64,000 bases of DNA from Kiloniellaceae bacterium (GTDB lineage: Bacteria > Pseudomonadota > Alphaproteobacteria > Kiloniellales > J153), in NCBI GenBank assembly GCA_021776115.1, contig JAJFGN010000028.1:124001-188000 (forward strand), read 5' to 3'. Of this stretch, positions 51,413 through 61,100 are shown piece after piece. The position numbers and the translations under genes are program-made. The notes under the pieces are model-generated. The model was not told the DNA's origin. It did no database searches and saw only the letters and a program-made list of their open reading frames with translations. How positions within the stretch are numbered: position 1 is the stretch's first letter; each line of letters starts with the position of its first letter.

Positions 51413-52387
51413 TTAGTTTTCTTGCTCTCCATGGATAGAAACGCCAAAGTCCGGTGAGGCGATCATCTCCTGATAGGCTGCGGAGAATTGTGCGAAGAAC
51501 GGACCCGGCTGGCCGTCTCCGATGATGCGGCCATCGATTTCGACGACGGGAACGAGACCACCGGCGGTGCTCGTCAGAAACACCTCCTCGGCGGCGTAGG
51601 CGTGGTAAAGCTCGAAGTCGCAAACGCGCAGCGGCACGCCGTGTTTGGCGGCGATCTCCATCACCGAGGCGCGGGTGATGCCCTCGAGAATGTCGTGCTG
51701 CGGCGTCAGGAGGGTGCCACGCGAAGCGATGAAGACGTTGTAGCCCGGCGCCTCGCAGACCCGACCGTGGATATCAAGCAGTAAGGCCTCGTCGGCCTGT
51801 GCCGCCTTGGCCTCGATCTTCGCCAGGATGAGGTTAAGGTAGTTCAGGCTCTTGATCTGCGGCGCCAGAACTTGGCCCGGCGGGCGTCGGATCGCGGTGG
51901 TCTTGAGCCGAAGGCCGGAGCGGCTATCCGGCGTGTAGCGATGTATGTAAGGCCTGACCAGGATGATCAGGTTAGGTTCGCAGCCGGCCGGATCCATTAG
52001 CGGTGTGTTGTTGGACCCACGCGTAACCACCCATTTGATGTAAGCATTGCCCAACTTGTTGGCGCGCACAGCGCGGATTGTCAGATCGCGCAGCTCCTCG
52101 CGGCCGACCGGTGGCACGATGGCAACCGCCGCCATCGAGCGGAACAGCCGGTCGATGTGGTCGTCAAGACGGAAGAGGCGCCCGTCCCAGGCGATCACCG
52201 TGTCGAAGACGCCATCGCCGTAGAGAAGAGCATGGTCGAAGATAGAGATGCGCGCCTCGGACTCCGGAACCAAGCCGCCGTTGACATAACAAACTGGCTC
52301 TGCGGCGCTTTCCTGTGCATCCCGACCGGCCCGCTGGCCGCGGTCCTCGCCCTTGTCGATCTCCTGGCCGTAGTCTGCCGAAGACAT
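51413..52387 (-). CDS. Class-IV PLP aminotransferase (IlvE/D-amino-acid transaminase type)
   Basis: 324 aa. VCYVNGGLVPESEARISIFDHALLYGDGVFDTV start block, PLP Lys in APQIKSLNYLNLILAK, and LDIHGRVCEAPGYNVFI plus EVFLTSTAGGLVPV loops. A charged ~28-residue N-terminal extension precedes the domain. Acts on branched-chain or D-amino acids, or as a 4-amino-4-deoxychorismate-lyase-like lyase; the operon context favours an amino-acid catabolic role. First gene after the IclR-controlled promoter. Confidence 0.87.
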   Translation of the reverse strand: MSSADYGQEIDKGEDRGQRAGRDAQESAAEPVCYVNGGLVPESEARISIFDHALLYGDGVFDTVIAWDGRLFRLDDHIDRLFRSMAAVAIVPPVGREELRDLTIRAVRANKLGNAYIKWVVTRGSNNTPLMDPAGCEPNLIILVRPYIHRYTPDSRSGLRLKTTAIRRPPGQVLAPQIKSLNYLNLILAKIEAKAAQADEALLLDIHGRVCEAPGYNVFIASRGTLLTPQHDILEGITRASVMEIAAKHGVPLRVCDFELYHAYAAEEVFLTSTAGGLVPVVEIDGRIIGDGQPGPFFAQFSAAYQEMIASPDFGVSIHGEQEN

Positions 52388-52414
52388 TATTGCAGCTAAC
52401 TCCCTGATTCTCGT

Positions 52415-52583
52415 TGTTCCATTTTTTTTATTTTATTATGTTATTTTGGAACATGTCAATCTCTGAATCAGCTCCGGAAAATCTCCAGATGGCATGGTAA
52501 TAGGCTGACTCTGATGGAGGCCTTGACAAGGCAGTGCCAACGGCTAAAACCAAAAATGGTTATCGATAGAATGAAAATGGAAC
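52415..52583. promoter_or_regulatory. Putative IclR operator region
   Basis: An inverted repeat TGTTCCA (52415-52421) / TGGAACA (52447-52453) flanks a very AT-rich 25-bp spacer, and a third half-site TGGAAC (52578-52583) lies just before the IclR start codon. The arrangement suggests that the divergent IclR protein controls both itself and the minus-strand operon. Confidence 0.55.
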
Positions 52584-52586
52584 TTC

Positions 52587-53414
52587 ATGGCGATTGAGCA
52601 AAGTGGGGACTCCCCCCGCAGTGTCGAGCGGCTGCTGACCATCATTGAGGCGCTGTCCAATGCCTCGGCCAATGGCCTCAGGCTCACCGACGTGGTCGAG
52701 GCCACGGGGCTCGGCAAGACCACAGCGCACCGCCTGTTGAACGGCCTGGCCGAGCAGGGCCTGGTTGACTACGACGGCGAAACTGGGCGCTACTTTGTCG
52801 GCATCAAGATCCTGTCTTGGGCCTCGGCCGCGCGAAACCGTTTCGGCGTTGCCCGACTAGCAGAGCCGGCACTGATCCGCTTGGCGCGCCGCATGCAAGA
52901 CACGGTCTATCTCATCGGACGGGCAGGCGACGAGGCGGTCTGCCTCGACTGCCGTGAGGGCAGCTTTCCAATTAAGGCCCTGACGCTCAATATCGGCGAT
53001 CGTCGGCCGCTCGGCATCGGTGCCGGCAGTCTCGCCATCCTCGCCGCTATGCCGGACGACGAGATTGAGCGCATTCTCGTGCAACAGGCCGAAGCCAGAT
53101 CGGGCTATTCCTTCGGCGAAGCGAAGCTGCGCGAGATGATCGAGGCAACACGCCGTAACGGCTACAGCTACAATGACATCCATATCTCTGAGCACATGAA
53201 GGATCTGACCGGCATGGCCGCAATCGCAGTCGCAATCCGGCGCTCCGACGGCACGCCTGTGGCGGCCCTGCACATAACCTCAGTTACCTCGCGCATGGTA
53301 CCGCCGCGACGCGAGAATATCGTCGCCACCTTGATGCAAGAACGTGCTCAGCTCGAAGAGGAACTGCAGCCCGCGCTGGACGCAGCACAGCCCCTACGCC
53401 GGACCCTCGCATAG
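52587..53414 (+). CDS. IclR-family transcriptional regulator
   Basis: 275 aa. N-terminal winged helix (RSVERLLTIIEALSNAS ... LTDVVEATGLGKTTAHRLLNGL) and a C-terminal IclR effector domain (GRAGDEAVCLDCREGSFPI, RRPLGIGAGSLAILA, PVAALHITS). ATG 52587 lacks a clear ribosome site. Divergent from the aminotransferase-flavoenzyme-ABC operon and likely its regulator. Confidence 0.9.
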   Translation: MAIEQSGDSPRSVERLLTIIEALSNASANGLRLTDVVEATGLGKTTAHRLLNGLAEQGLVDYDGETGRYFVGIKILSWASAARNRFGVARLAEPALIRLARRMQDTVYLIGRAGDEAVCLDCREGSFPIKALTLNIGDRRPLGIGAGSLAILAAMPDDEIERILVQQAEARSGYSFGEAKLREMIEATRRNGYSYNDIHISEHMKDLTGMAAIAVAIRRSDGTPVAALHITSVTSRMVPPRRENIVATLMQERAQLEEELQPALDAAQPLRRTLA

Positions 53415-53450
53415 GTCACCTCGGAAGAGAGGGCGTGTACGGGTTTTAAG

Positions 53451-53489
53451 GCCGGGTAGGATTTGAACCTACGGCCTTCAAGTTATGAG
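53451..53489 (-). other. tRNA-fMet-like 3' fragment (integration scar)
   Basis: On the minus strand the sequence reads CTCATAACTTGAAGG, then a perfect T-arm GTAGG-TTCAAAT-CCTAC, then CCGGC. This is the 3' half of a CAU-anticodon tRNA without anticodon-stem partners or a 5' half. Such 3' ends are typical attachment-site remnants of integrating elements. Confidence 0.65.
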
Positions 53490-53681
53490 GGTTTTCATTT
53501 CTTCTATCCTGAGTGGGATGCAGGGAACTTTGAACCACCGTCGTATAACTGAAATTGCCATTAGGCTTGATCGTTGGCTAACGAGAACATTCCAACTTCG
53601 TCCAACAGCAGCCTAAATGCGCCATCTGGAGCCTGGCATAGAGTTCGATACGTATCCACGAAGGGGAGCCAATAAAAAGAA

Positions 53682-53718
53682 GGGCTTAGCTGGAAACGGC
53701 TAGGCCCTTTTTCTTTTT
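53682..53718 (+). terminator. Intrinsic terminator
   Basis: Nine-bp stem GGGCTTAGC/GCTAGGCCC, loop TGGAAACG, followed by TTTTTCTTTTT; an A-rich tract (AATAAAAAG) on the other side could make it work in both directions. No intact gene lies directly upstream on plus, other than IclR 270 bp away. Confidence 0.8.
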
Positions 53719-53791
53719 AAGTCACCACCAAGTCATCAGTGAGGCCTATTTCTGGGCCATCTCGACCTCTTTTCGTCAGTCTCCGTCGTCA

Positions 53792-54184
53792 TCATTGGGC
53801 ATGGTGTTTCGATCCCCCGCATTGGTCTTCCAAGCCCTTGATGGCACTAAGAGCGAGCTTAGAGAGTGTCGCTTTGAGTATGTCGAACGTTAGGACGCCC
53901 GCCTTTTCCATCGAAATCGTTTTAGTCTTCTCCCAAAGGGAATCGTTTTTAGCCGCTTCAAGAAAGTCTTGACCTTCCCATATGAGGCGTTTGGGCTTCC
54001 AGTTATGGCCTCCCATCGTTGTGCAATCGTCCGCCTCGATTACCGCCGCGTCGTCCTGGCGAGATAGGGTCCGACCGGCGGCAAAAGGTTGCGTCCCACC
54101 GAATGGTGCAATACCCAGGAGCACGGCTTCCGGCCGCAGGGTCATAGGAGGCAAAGTCACCCAAATAAATCCGATTTTCCCCAC
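53792..54184 (-). pseudogene. Decayed DUF2513-like gene (C-terminal part readable)
   Basis: The C-terminal two thirds (AVIEADDCTTMGGHNWKPKR, LIWEGQDFLEAAKNDSLW, LTFDILKATLSKLA) resemble the end of DUF2513 proteins, small proteins often found in prophages and islands. The N-terminal part of this frame does not fit, while a GDFASYDP-like piece of the expected N-terminus appears in another frame (54120-54170). A frameshift or decay is likely. Recognition of the family is moderate. Confidence 0.45.
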
Positions 54185-54229
54185 CGTTCCCAGCCAGCCA
54201 TGATCGCGGGCGCGACATCAACTTTATTT

Positions 54230-54292
54230 GCTTCTAAGCATGAGGCGGATAATCACGGGCGATTTCTTGTGGTGTCGAAACGGATTTCTCAT
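54230..54292 (-). pseudogene. IS6 transposase N-terminal fragment
   Basis: About 20 codons from ATG 54292 (MRNPFRHHKKSPVIIRLML) align with the start of the IS6 protein at 21252 (MENSFRYFNSSPEVIRLTV), and the bases GGATTTCTCATCCA are shared with the start of the copy at 3982. Nothing further of the transposase remains. Third IS6 relic in the window. Confidence 0.55.
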
Positions 54293-54359
54293 CCAAGGAC
54301 GCGACGAGACGTGCTTTCGGCTTCTGCACCGGCACTGCCCTGGCGACGCCCTGGCACCC

Positions 54360-55169
54360 TCATGAGGCGGCCCCGACGGAATTGCCAAGCTCGATCCCTT
54401 CAATGTTGGCCCGATCGACAAGCTTTTGTGTCAGCGCGTTTGCGGCCTTAACCCAGGCAATCTGTTCCAGCCTCTCCTTGATCCGGGCTTTCACGGCATC
54501 GAAGGGCAACAGGGCTCCTTCAGATTTTTCATCCATGCGGATGACATGAAATCCAAAGCGCGTTTCGACCGGTTCGGGATGCACTTTTCCGACCGGAAGA
54601 ATTACAAGGACCGCTTCGAATTCGGGAACGGTATCGCCGCTTCCGACCTGCCCCAAGGCGCCGCCATTATCCTTGGATGGGCAGTCAGAGTTGGCTTTTG
54701 CGATCCTGGCGAAGGCCTTTGGATCGTTTGCCAAGGTTGCGAGAGCGGCGGCCGCACTCTGCTTGGCCGTCTGCCGGGCCTGTTTATTGGTCGGTTGGGC
54801 GGCGAACAGGATATGAGCGGGCTGGAACAAGCTGGGGGAGCGGAAGGTTTCCGGGCTGTTCTCATAGAGGGCCTTGCAAGCCGTTTCGGAAACTTCCAGC
54901 GGCTCGATCTCCTGCTCCAGCAAGGCGCGGATTAGCGCCTCATCGTCCGTCTCCCATTTGTCATCCGCGACGGCTTGCGGATCGCTCGCCACGTGAAGGC
55001 GGCGCGCTTCCTGCAACAGAAGGGTACGCACGGCCATAGCTTTAGCGGCCGCGCGCCACGCCAAACCAGGCTTTCCCACGGGTACTTTATGGTGCTGCGC
55101 TTCGGCGGCGATGGCTGCCGAAGCAATGGTTTCCCCATTCACAACGATCTCGGGAAACAATGGTTTCAC
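54360..55169 (-). CDS. Parvulin-type peptidyl-prolyl isomerase of the nar operon
   Basis: 269 aa. A PPIC/rotamase core (FQPAHILFAAQ ... DNGGALGQVGSGDTVPEFEAVL ... FGFHVIRMDEKSEG) follows a helical N-terminal region similar to NifM/SurA-like proteins. The start is a GTG at 55169 with AGGAGAG 6 nt upstream, 11 bp after narI. No signal peptide, so it is probably cytoplasmic and may help mature the NarGH complex; parvulins at this position are common in alphaproteobacterial nar operons. Confidence 0.87.
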   Translation of the reverse strand: MKPLFPEIVVNGETIASAAIAAEAQHHKVPVGKPGLAWRAAAKAMAVRTLLLQEARRLHVASDPQAVADDKWETDDEALIRALLEQEIEPLEVSETACKALYENSPETFRSPSLFQPAHILFAAQPTNKQARQTAKQSAAAALATLANDPKAFARIAKANSDCPSKDNGGALGQVGSGDTVPEFEAVLVILPVGKVHPEPVETRFGFHVIRMDEKSEGALLPFDAVKARIKERLEQIAWVKAANALTQKLVDRANIEGIELGNSVGAAS

Positions 55170-55179
55170 GTCAGCTCTC

Positions 55180-55872
55180 CTACCCCTTGACCGGGTTTTG
55201 TTTGCGCGTGCGCACAATCTGGTAGCCGGGGCGCCAGAGATAACGCACCGGCGCCGACAGCATGTGGACAAGCCGGGTGAAGGGGAACAGGAGGAAGATC
55301 GTCAGGCCGAGCACGATGTGCGCCTTGAAGATGATATTGACCTCTTCGATATAGCTGGCGGCATTGCCGTCAAAGATGAAAATGCCATTGGCCCAGGCCA
55401 TCAGTTTGGCCATTTCCACGCCATCCAGATGCTCGAAGCTGATCGGAACCGTGGCTAGGCCAAGGATCAGCTGCAGAATCAGGATCAGGATAATGGCGGT
55501 ATCGGCAAAGGTGGTCCTGGCCCGAACCCGGGGGTCCGACAATCTGCGGTGGGCCAGCATGAGGCCCCCGATCAGGGCCATGACACCGGCAATGCCGCCG
55601 CCGACCGCGGCCATCAACTGTTTCTCGCTGTGGCCAACCCCAAGGGCATCGAAAACCGCGATCGGGGTCAGCAGGCCGAAAAAGTGGCCGGCGAAAATGA
55701 TCAGCACACCAACATGGAACAGAATCGAGCCCAGGATCAGCTGCTTGCGGCGCAACAACTGGCTGGAACTTGATTTCCAGGTGAAGGGGTCGCGTTCGTA
55801 GCGCGCGATCGAGCCAATGGCCAGCACCGTCAGCGCGATGTAAGGGTAGGTTCCGAAAAGAAACTCGTGCAT
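55180..55872 (-). CDS. narI: Respiratory nitrate reductase gamma subunit NarI
   Basis: 230 aa membrane cytochrome b (E. coli 225 aa) with five hydrophobic segments and the haem-ligand histidines in FHVGVLIIFAGHFFGL and KAHIVLGLTIFLLFPFTRLVHM. It oxidises quinol at the periplasmic side and passes electrons to NarH. Confidence 0.95.
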   Translation of the reverse strand: MHEFLFGTYPYIALTVLAIGSIARYERDPFTWKSSSSQLLRRKQLILGSILFHVGVLIIFAGHFFGLLTPIAVFDALGVGHSEKQLMAAVGGGIAGVMALIGGLMLAHRRLSDPRVRARTTFADTAIILILILQLILGLATVPISFEHLDGVEMAKLMAWANGIFIFDGNAASYIEEVNIIFKAHIVLGLTIFLLFPFTRLVHMLSAPVRYLWRPGYQIVRTRKQNPVKG

Positions 55873-55881
55873 GGTCGCCTC

Positions 55882-56598
55882 TTATTTGTTGGCGGCAGCG
55901 GCGGTGGCCGGCGGCGCTTTCGGCGGAATTGAGTCCATTCGCGCCAGCATGTCCCGTGTCGCGGGGCAACCGGCGTTCGGGTCGGGGCCGAAGGTGACTT
56001 CGGCCTCTTCCCAGATACCATCGAGCGCCTTCAAGTCTTCGGGATCGTCATCCTTGACGGCAAGAAGCTCCCGCACCCTTTCGCTCGACGCCTTGACGCC
56101 GGCCAGTTCCGCCAGCCCAACCAGAACGGCGGCATAGGGGCTGTCACGCCGTTGCAGGCGCTCGGCGAGAGCGGCCAGAATATGCCCGGCATCGGCGAGA
56201 ATTTCCCTGGCCTCGGCGAGGGGCTGCGTGGACAGGTATTCCAGCAGGATCGGCAAGTGATCCGGCAGTTCCGTGCTGGCCAGATCGAAACCGCCGGCAC
56301 GGTAGGTTTCCAACAGGTCAAGCATCGCCGGACCACGTTCGCGGCTTTCGCCGTGCACATGTTCGAACAGATTGAGCGACAGCGTCCGCGAACGGTCGAA
56401 CAGCAGCACATAAATTTCCTGAAGATCATAGAGATCACGCTGCGCCATATCCGCCAGCAGGGGCTGGATCGCTTTTTGTGCCTGCCGCGAGAGAACCCCC
56501 TCTCCCTCCAGCACAATGGCGATTTCCCCGGCCGCGCGCTTCAGGTCCGCGTTCGGATAAGACAGCAGGGCCGAGAGGGCTTTGAATGTCTTGGTCAT
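55882..56598 (-). CDS. narJ: Nitrate reductase molybdenum-cofactor assembly chaperone NarJ
   Basis: 238 aa, all-helical TorD/NarJ family: LSALLSYPNADLKRA at the start and the conserved YVLLFDRSRTLSLNLFEHVH. Start ATG 56598 shares one base with the narH stop (TGATG). It binds apo-NarG during cofactor insertion. Confidence 0.95.
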   Translation of the reverse strand: MTKTFKALSALLSYPNADLKRAAGEIAIVLEGEGVLSRQAQKAIQPLLADMAQRDLYDLQEIYVLLFDRSRTLSLNLFEHVHGESRERGPAMLDLLETYRAGGFDLASTELPDHLPILLEYLSTQPLAEAREILADAGHILAALAERLQRRDSPYAAVLVGLAELAGVKASSERVRELLAVKDDDPEDLKALDGIWEEAEVTFGPDPNAGCPATRDMLARMDSIPPKAPPATAAAANK

Positions 56599-58115
56599 CA
56601 GAAAGCCTCCGTCGGCGTTACGGCTTTGCGCGAGCCAAACAACTTGCCGCCGCTGGACCCGCTGGAACATCCATTGCCATCGGTAAAGCCGCAGCCACTG
56701 CGCAGGTCATAGGCATCTTCGACAGCTTCGCGGTGCGCCGTGGGCACAACGAAACGATCTTCGTAGTCGGCAATCGCCATGATTTTGTACATCTCTTCGA
56801 TGTCGAGGGGGTCTAGCCCGACCCGCTTGGCGATGCCAAGATCAATCACACCGTCCACGGTTTTGGCGCGCATGTACCCGCGCATCGCCAGCATCCGTTC
56901 CAGTGCCTTGATAACCGGGGCTTCGTCCCCAGCGGTCAGCATGTTGGCCAGGTAGCGCACTGGAATACGCAGTGACTTCACATCCGGCATCTCGCGATCG
57001 ACCCCGATCTTGCCGGCTTCCGCCGCGTTCTGGATCGGCGAGAGCGGCGGGATATACCAAACCATTGGCAAGGTGCGGTATTCCGGGTGGAGCGGGAAGG
57101 CGATCTTCCAGTCCATTGCCATTTTCCAGACCGGGCTTTTTTTGGCCGCTTCGATCCAGTCGTGCGGCACGCCTTCCTTGCAGGCCGCTGCCTGAACCTC
57201 GGGATCGTTGGGATCGAGGAACAAACCCAGTTGCGCATCGTAGAGATCTTGCTCACCGGCCGCCGAAGCAGCCTCTTGGATCTTGTCTGCATCGTAAAGC
57301 ATCACGCCCAGATAGCGGATGCGCCCCACACAGGTTTCGGAACAGACCGTCGGCAGGCCACTTTCGATACGAGGATAGCAGAAAGTACATTTCTCCGACT
57401 TGCCGCTTTCCCAGTTGTAGTAAATCTTTTTGTACGGGCAGCCAGAGACGCACATGCGCCAGCCACGGCATTTTTCCTGATCGATCAGGACGATGCCGTC
57501 TTCCTCACGCTTATAGATCGCACCGGACGGGCAAGAGGCCACGCAGGTCGGGTTCAGGCAGTGCTCGCACAGGCGCGGCAGATACATCATGAAAGTGTTT
57601 TCATACTCACCATAGATGTCTTTCTGGATGCCTTCGAAGTTGTAATCCTTCGAGCGCTTCTCGAACTCGCCGCCCAGAATTTCTTCCCAGTTCGGACCCC
57701 ATTCGATTTTTTCCATCCGTTGCCCGGAAATTCTGGAGCGGGGGCGCGCCGTCGGAAAGGCCTCCATCTCCGGCGCCGATTTCAGATGGTCATAGTCGAA
57801 GTCGAAGGGTTCGTAGAAATCGTCGATCTCCGGCAAGTCGGGGTTGCCGAAAATATTGGCCAGAATGCGCCACTTCGCCCCCTGCTTGGGTTGCAGCTTG
57901 CCCGATTTGGTCCGGACCCAGCCGCCATTCCAGCGTTTCTGGTTTTCCCAGTCCTTCGGGTAACCGATCCCGGGTTTGGTCTCGACGTTGTTAAACCAGG
58001 CATATTCAACGCCATCGCGGCTGGTCCAGACATTTTTACAGGTGACCGAGCAAGTGTGGCACCCGATACATTTATCAAGGTTCAACACCATGCCGATTTG
58101 TGCACGTACTTTCAT
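56598..58115 (-). CDS. narH: Respiratory nitrate reductase beta subunit NarH
   Basis: 505 aa iron-sulfur protein (E. coli 512). Four cysteine clusters: CIGCHTCSVTC, CEHCLNPTCVASCP, CRGWRMCVSGCP (Trp in place of a Cys, as expected for the [3Fe-4S] centre) and CTFC...CSETCVGR. It wires NarI to NarG. Confidence 0.97.
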   Translation of the reverse strand: MKVRAQIGMVLNLDKCIGCHTCSVTCKNVWTSRDGVEYAWFNNVETKPGIGYPKDWENQKRWNGGWVRTKSGKLQPKQGAKWRILANIFGNPDLPEIDDFYEPFDFDYDHLKSAPEMEAFPTARPRSRISGQRMEKIEWGPNWEEILGGEFEKRSKDYNFEGIQKDIYGEYENTFMMYLPRLCEHCLNPTCVASCPSGAIYKREEDGIVLIDQEKCRGWRMCVSGCPYKKIYYNWESGKSEKCTFCYPRIESGLPTVCSETCVGRIRYLGVMLYDADKIQEAASAAGEQDLYDAQLGLFLDPNDPEVQAAACKEGVPHDWIEAAKKSPVWKMAMDWKIAFPLHPEYRTLPMVWYIPPLSPIQNAAEAGKIGVDREMPDVKSLRIPVRYLANMLTAGDEAPVIKALERMLAMRGYMRAKTVDGVIDLGIAKRVGLDPLDIEEMYKIMAIADYEDRFVVPTAHREAVEDAYDLRSGCGFTDGNGCSSGSSGGKLFGSRKAVTPTEAF

Positions 58116-58118
58116 TGA

Positions 58119-61100
58119 TCAGGCCTCCTTCTTGCTGGCAGGCCGGTCGAGCCAATCGATGTTTTTCATTTTCCGGACGATGACAAACTCGTCACGGTTG
58201 GAGCCGACGGTTCCGTAGTAGTTGAACCCGTAGGACTGCTGAGCATAACCACCGATCATATGGGTTGGCTTCAGTGTTGTCCGCGTGACCGAGTTGTGAA
58301 TACCGCCACGTTTTCCGGTCTGTTCAGAGCCCGGCGTGTTGATGATTTTTTCTTGCGCGTGGTACATGAACAAGGTGCCTTCCTTCATCCGCTGGGAAAC
58401 AACCACGCGGGCGGTCAGCGCCCCGTTCACGTTGTAAGCCTCGACCCAGTCGTTATCGACAAGGCCCACCTTTCTCGCATCCGTTTCGGACATCCAGACA
58501 ACCGGACCACCCCGGTTCAGGGTCAGCATCAGAAGATTGTCGGAATAGGTGGAGTGGATGCCCCACTTTTGGTGTGGCGTGATGAAGTTAAGCACGACAT
58601 GCGGCTCATTATCCCGCGCCGAGGCGTTCACGTCCCGCGTGATGGTTTTCAAATCGACCGGCGGGCGATAGGTGCAGAACCCTTCACCAAAGGCACGCAT
58701 CCAAAGATGATCCTGATAAAGCTGCTGGCGACCGGACAGAGTCCGCCAGGGGATCAGTTCGTGCACGTTGGTGTAACCGGCGCTATAGCAAACTTCCTCG
58801 CTTTCAATCCCGGACCAGGTGGGCGAGCTAATGATCTTGCGCGGCTGTGCGGCGATATCGTGGAAGCGAATTTTTTCGCCCTCTTTCGATTTAGCCAGGT
58901 GAGCGTGTTCGCGGCCCGTCGCCTTGGAAAGGGCATTCCACGCCTTCACCGCAACCTCGCCGTTTGTTTCCGGCGCGAGCATCAGAATCACCTCCGAGGC
59001 GTCGATGGCGGTCTCGATCCTCGCCATGTTCTTGGTAACGCCGTCCTCGGTCACAACACCATTGAGATCCTTCAGGTGCTGAACCTCTTGCTTGGTATCC
59101 CAGGCAATCCCCTTACCACCGTTGCCGACCTTTTCCATCAAAGGACCAAGCGCGGTAAAACGTTTGTAAAGGTTCGGGTAATCCCGCTCGACCGCGACGA
59201 AATTCGGCGCGGTTTTGCCAGGGATCAGCGCGCATTCGCCTTTCTTCCAGTCCTTCACCTGATCCTGCGCGATCTCGGCAGGGGTGTCGTGAAGGATCGG
59301 CAGGCATACGATATCTGTTTCCTGTCCCAGAATTTCCGGCGCAACTTCGGAAAACTTCTTGGCGATGGTTTTAAAGATGTCCCAATCTGATTTGGACTCG
59401 TAAGCCGGATCAACCGCCGCCTGCAGCGGGTGGATGAACGGGTGCATGTCCGAGGTGTTGAGGTCGTCCTTTTCATACCAACTGGCCGTTGGCAGAACGA
59501 TGTCGGAATAGACCGCCGTGGTGGACATACGAAAGTCGATGCAGACCAGCAGGTCCAGTTTGCCTTGCGGTGCCTCGTCGTGCCATTTGGCTTCGATCGG
59601 CTTTTGTCCGCCCTCCTCGCCTAACTCCTTACCCAAAACACCGTGATCGGTGCCGAGTAGGTGCTTGAGGAAATACTCATGCCCCTTGCCCGAGGACCCC
59701 AGAAGATTGGAGCGCCAGACAAACAGGTTCCGCGGCCAGTTTTCCGGCGCATCCGGGTCCTCGCAGGACATTTCCAGCGCGCCGGATTTCAGCTGCTCGG
59801 CGACATAGACAGGGATTTCCTTGCCGGCCTGTTTTGCTGCCTTGGCAACCGCCAACGGGTTGGTCTTCAGCGCCGGCGCGGACGGCAGCCAGCCCATGCG
59901 TTCGGCGCGAATGTTGTAGTCAATCAGGCTCGCGTCCTTCCAATCCCCCTCGGGTGCCGTCGGCGAGAGGATTTCTTCAGCCCGCAAGGTTTCGTACCGC
60001 CACTGGTCCGTATGGGCGTACCACGCGGAGGTCGAGTTCATGTGCCGCGGCGGACGCGCCCAGTCGAGCGCGAAGGCAAGCGGCTGCCAACCGGTTTGCG
60101 GGCGCAGTTTTTCCTGACCCACATAGTGGCTCCAGCCGCCGCCCGATTGCCCGACACAACCGCACATCACCAGCATGTTGATGATGCCGCGATAATTCAT
60201 ATCCATGTGGTACCAGTGGTTCAGACCGGCCCCGAGGATGACCATCGACTTGCCGTTGGTCTTCTCGGCGTTTAGGGCGAACTCACGGGCGACCGTGATG
60301 ATCTTGTCCTGCGAAACACCGGTGATTTTCTCGGCCCAGGCCGGCGTAAACGGCAGGTCTTCGTTGAAATCCTTGGAGACCCAGTCACCGCCCAGCCCCC
60401 GATCAAGGCCGTAGTTGCCGCAGAACAGGTCAAAAACGGTGGCGACATAGACCTCGCCATCCACCAGTTTCAATTTCTTCACCGGAATGTTGCGGGTTAG
60501 GACATCGGGATGCTGGCACTTGACGAAATTCTCCGTGGCCTCTCCGCCAAAATAGGGGAAGTCCACCCCGACAATATCATCATGGTGCTCTTCCAGAATC
60601 AGCGACAGGCGCAGTTCGGTTTCATGCCCGCTGGATTTCTCTTCAAGGTTCCAATGACCCTTCTCACCCCAACGGAACCCAATGGAGCCGTTCGGCGCCA
60701 CAAGATCGTTGGAGCTTTTATCGACTGCGATGGTTTTCCATTCCGAATTGTTGGACTCACCCAGCTTGTCATCAAAATCATCGGCGCGCAGAAGACGGCC
60801 GGGAACCAGTTTGCCGTTCTGCTCGTCCAAACGGACCAGCATCGGCATGTCGGAATAACGCCGCGCGTAGTCTTCAAAATACGGCGCCTGACGGTCCAGG
60901 TGGAATTCGCGCAGGATCACATGGCCCATGGCCATGGCAAGCGCGCTGTCGGTGCCTTGTTTCGGGGCCAACCAGATGTCGCCGAATTTAGCCGCCTCGG
61001 AATAGTCCGGGCAGATGACGGCGGATTTGGTGCCGCGATAACGGGCCTCGGTATAAAAATGCGCATCCGGTGTCCGCGTCTGCGGGACGTTGGACCCCCA

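Noticed and set aside
53451-53560. A functional tRNA-Met gene on the minus strand
   Set aside because: Only the anticodon-to-T-arm portion is present; the anticodon stem does not pair and there is no D-arm or 5' acceptor strand.
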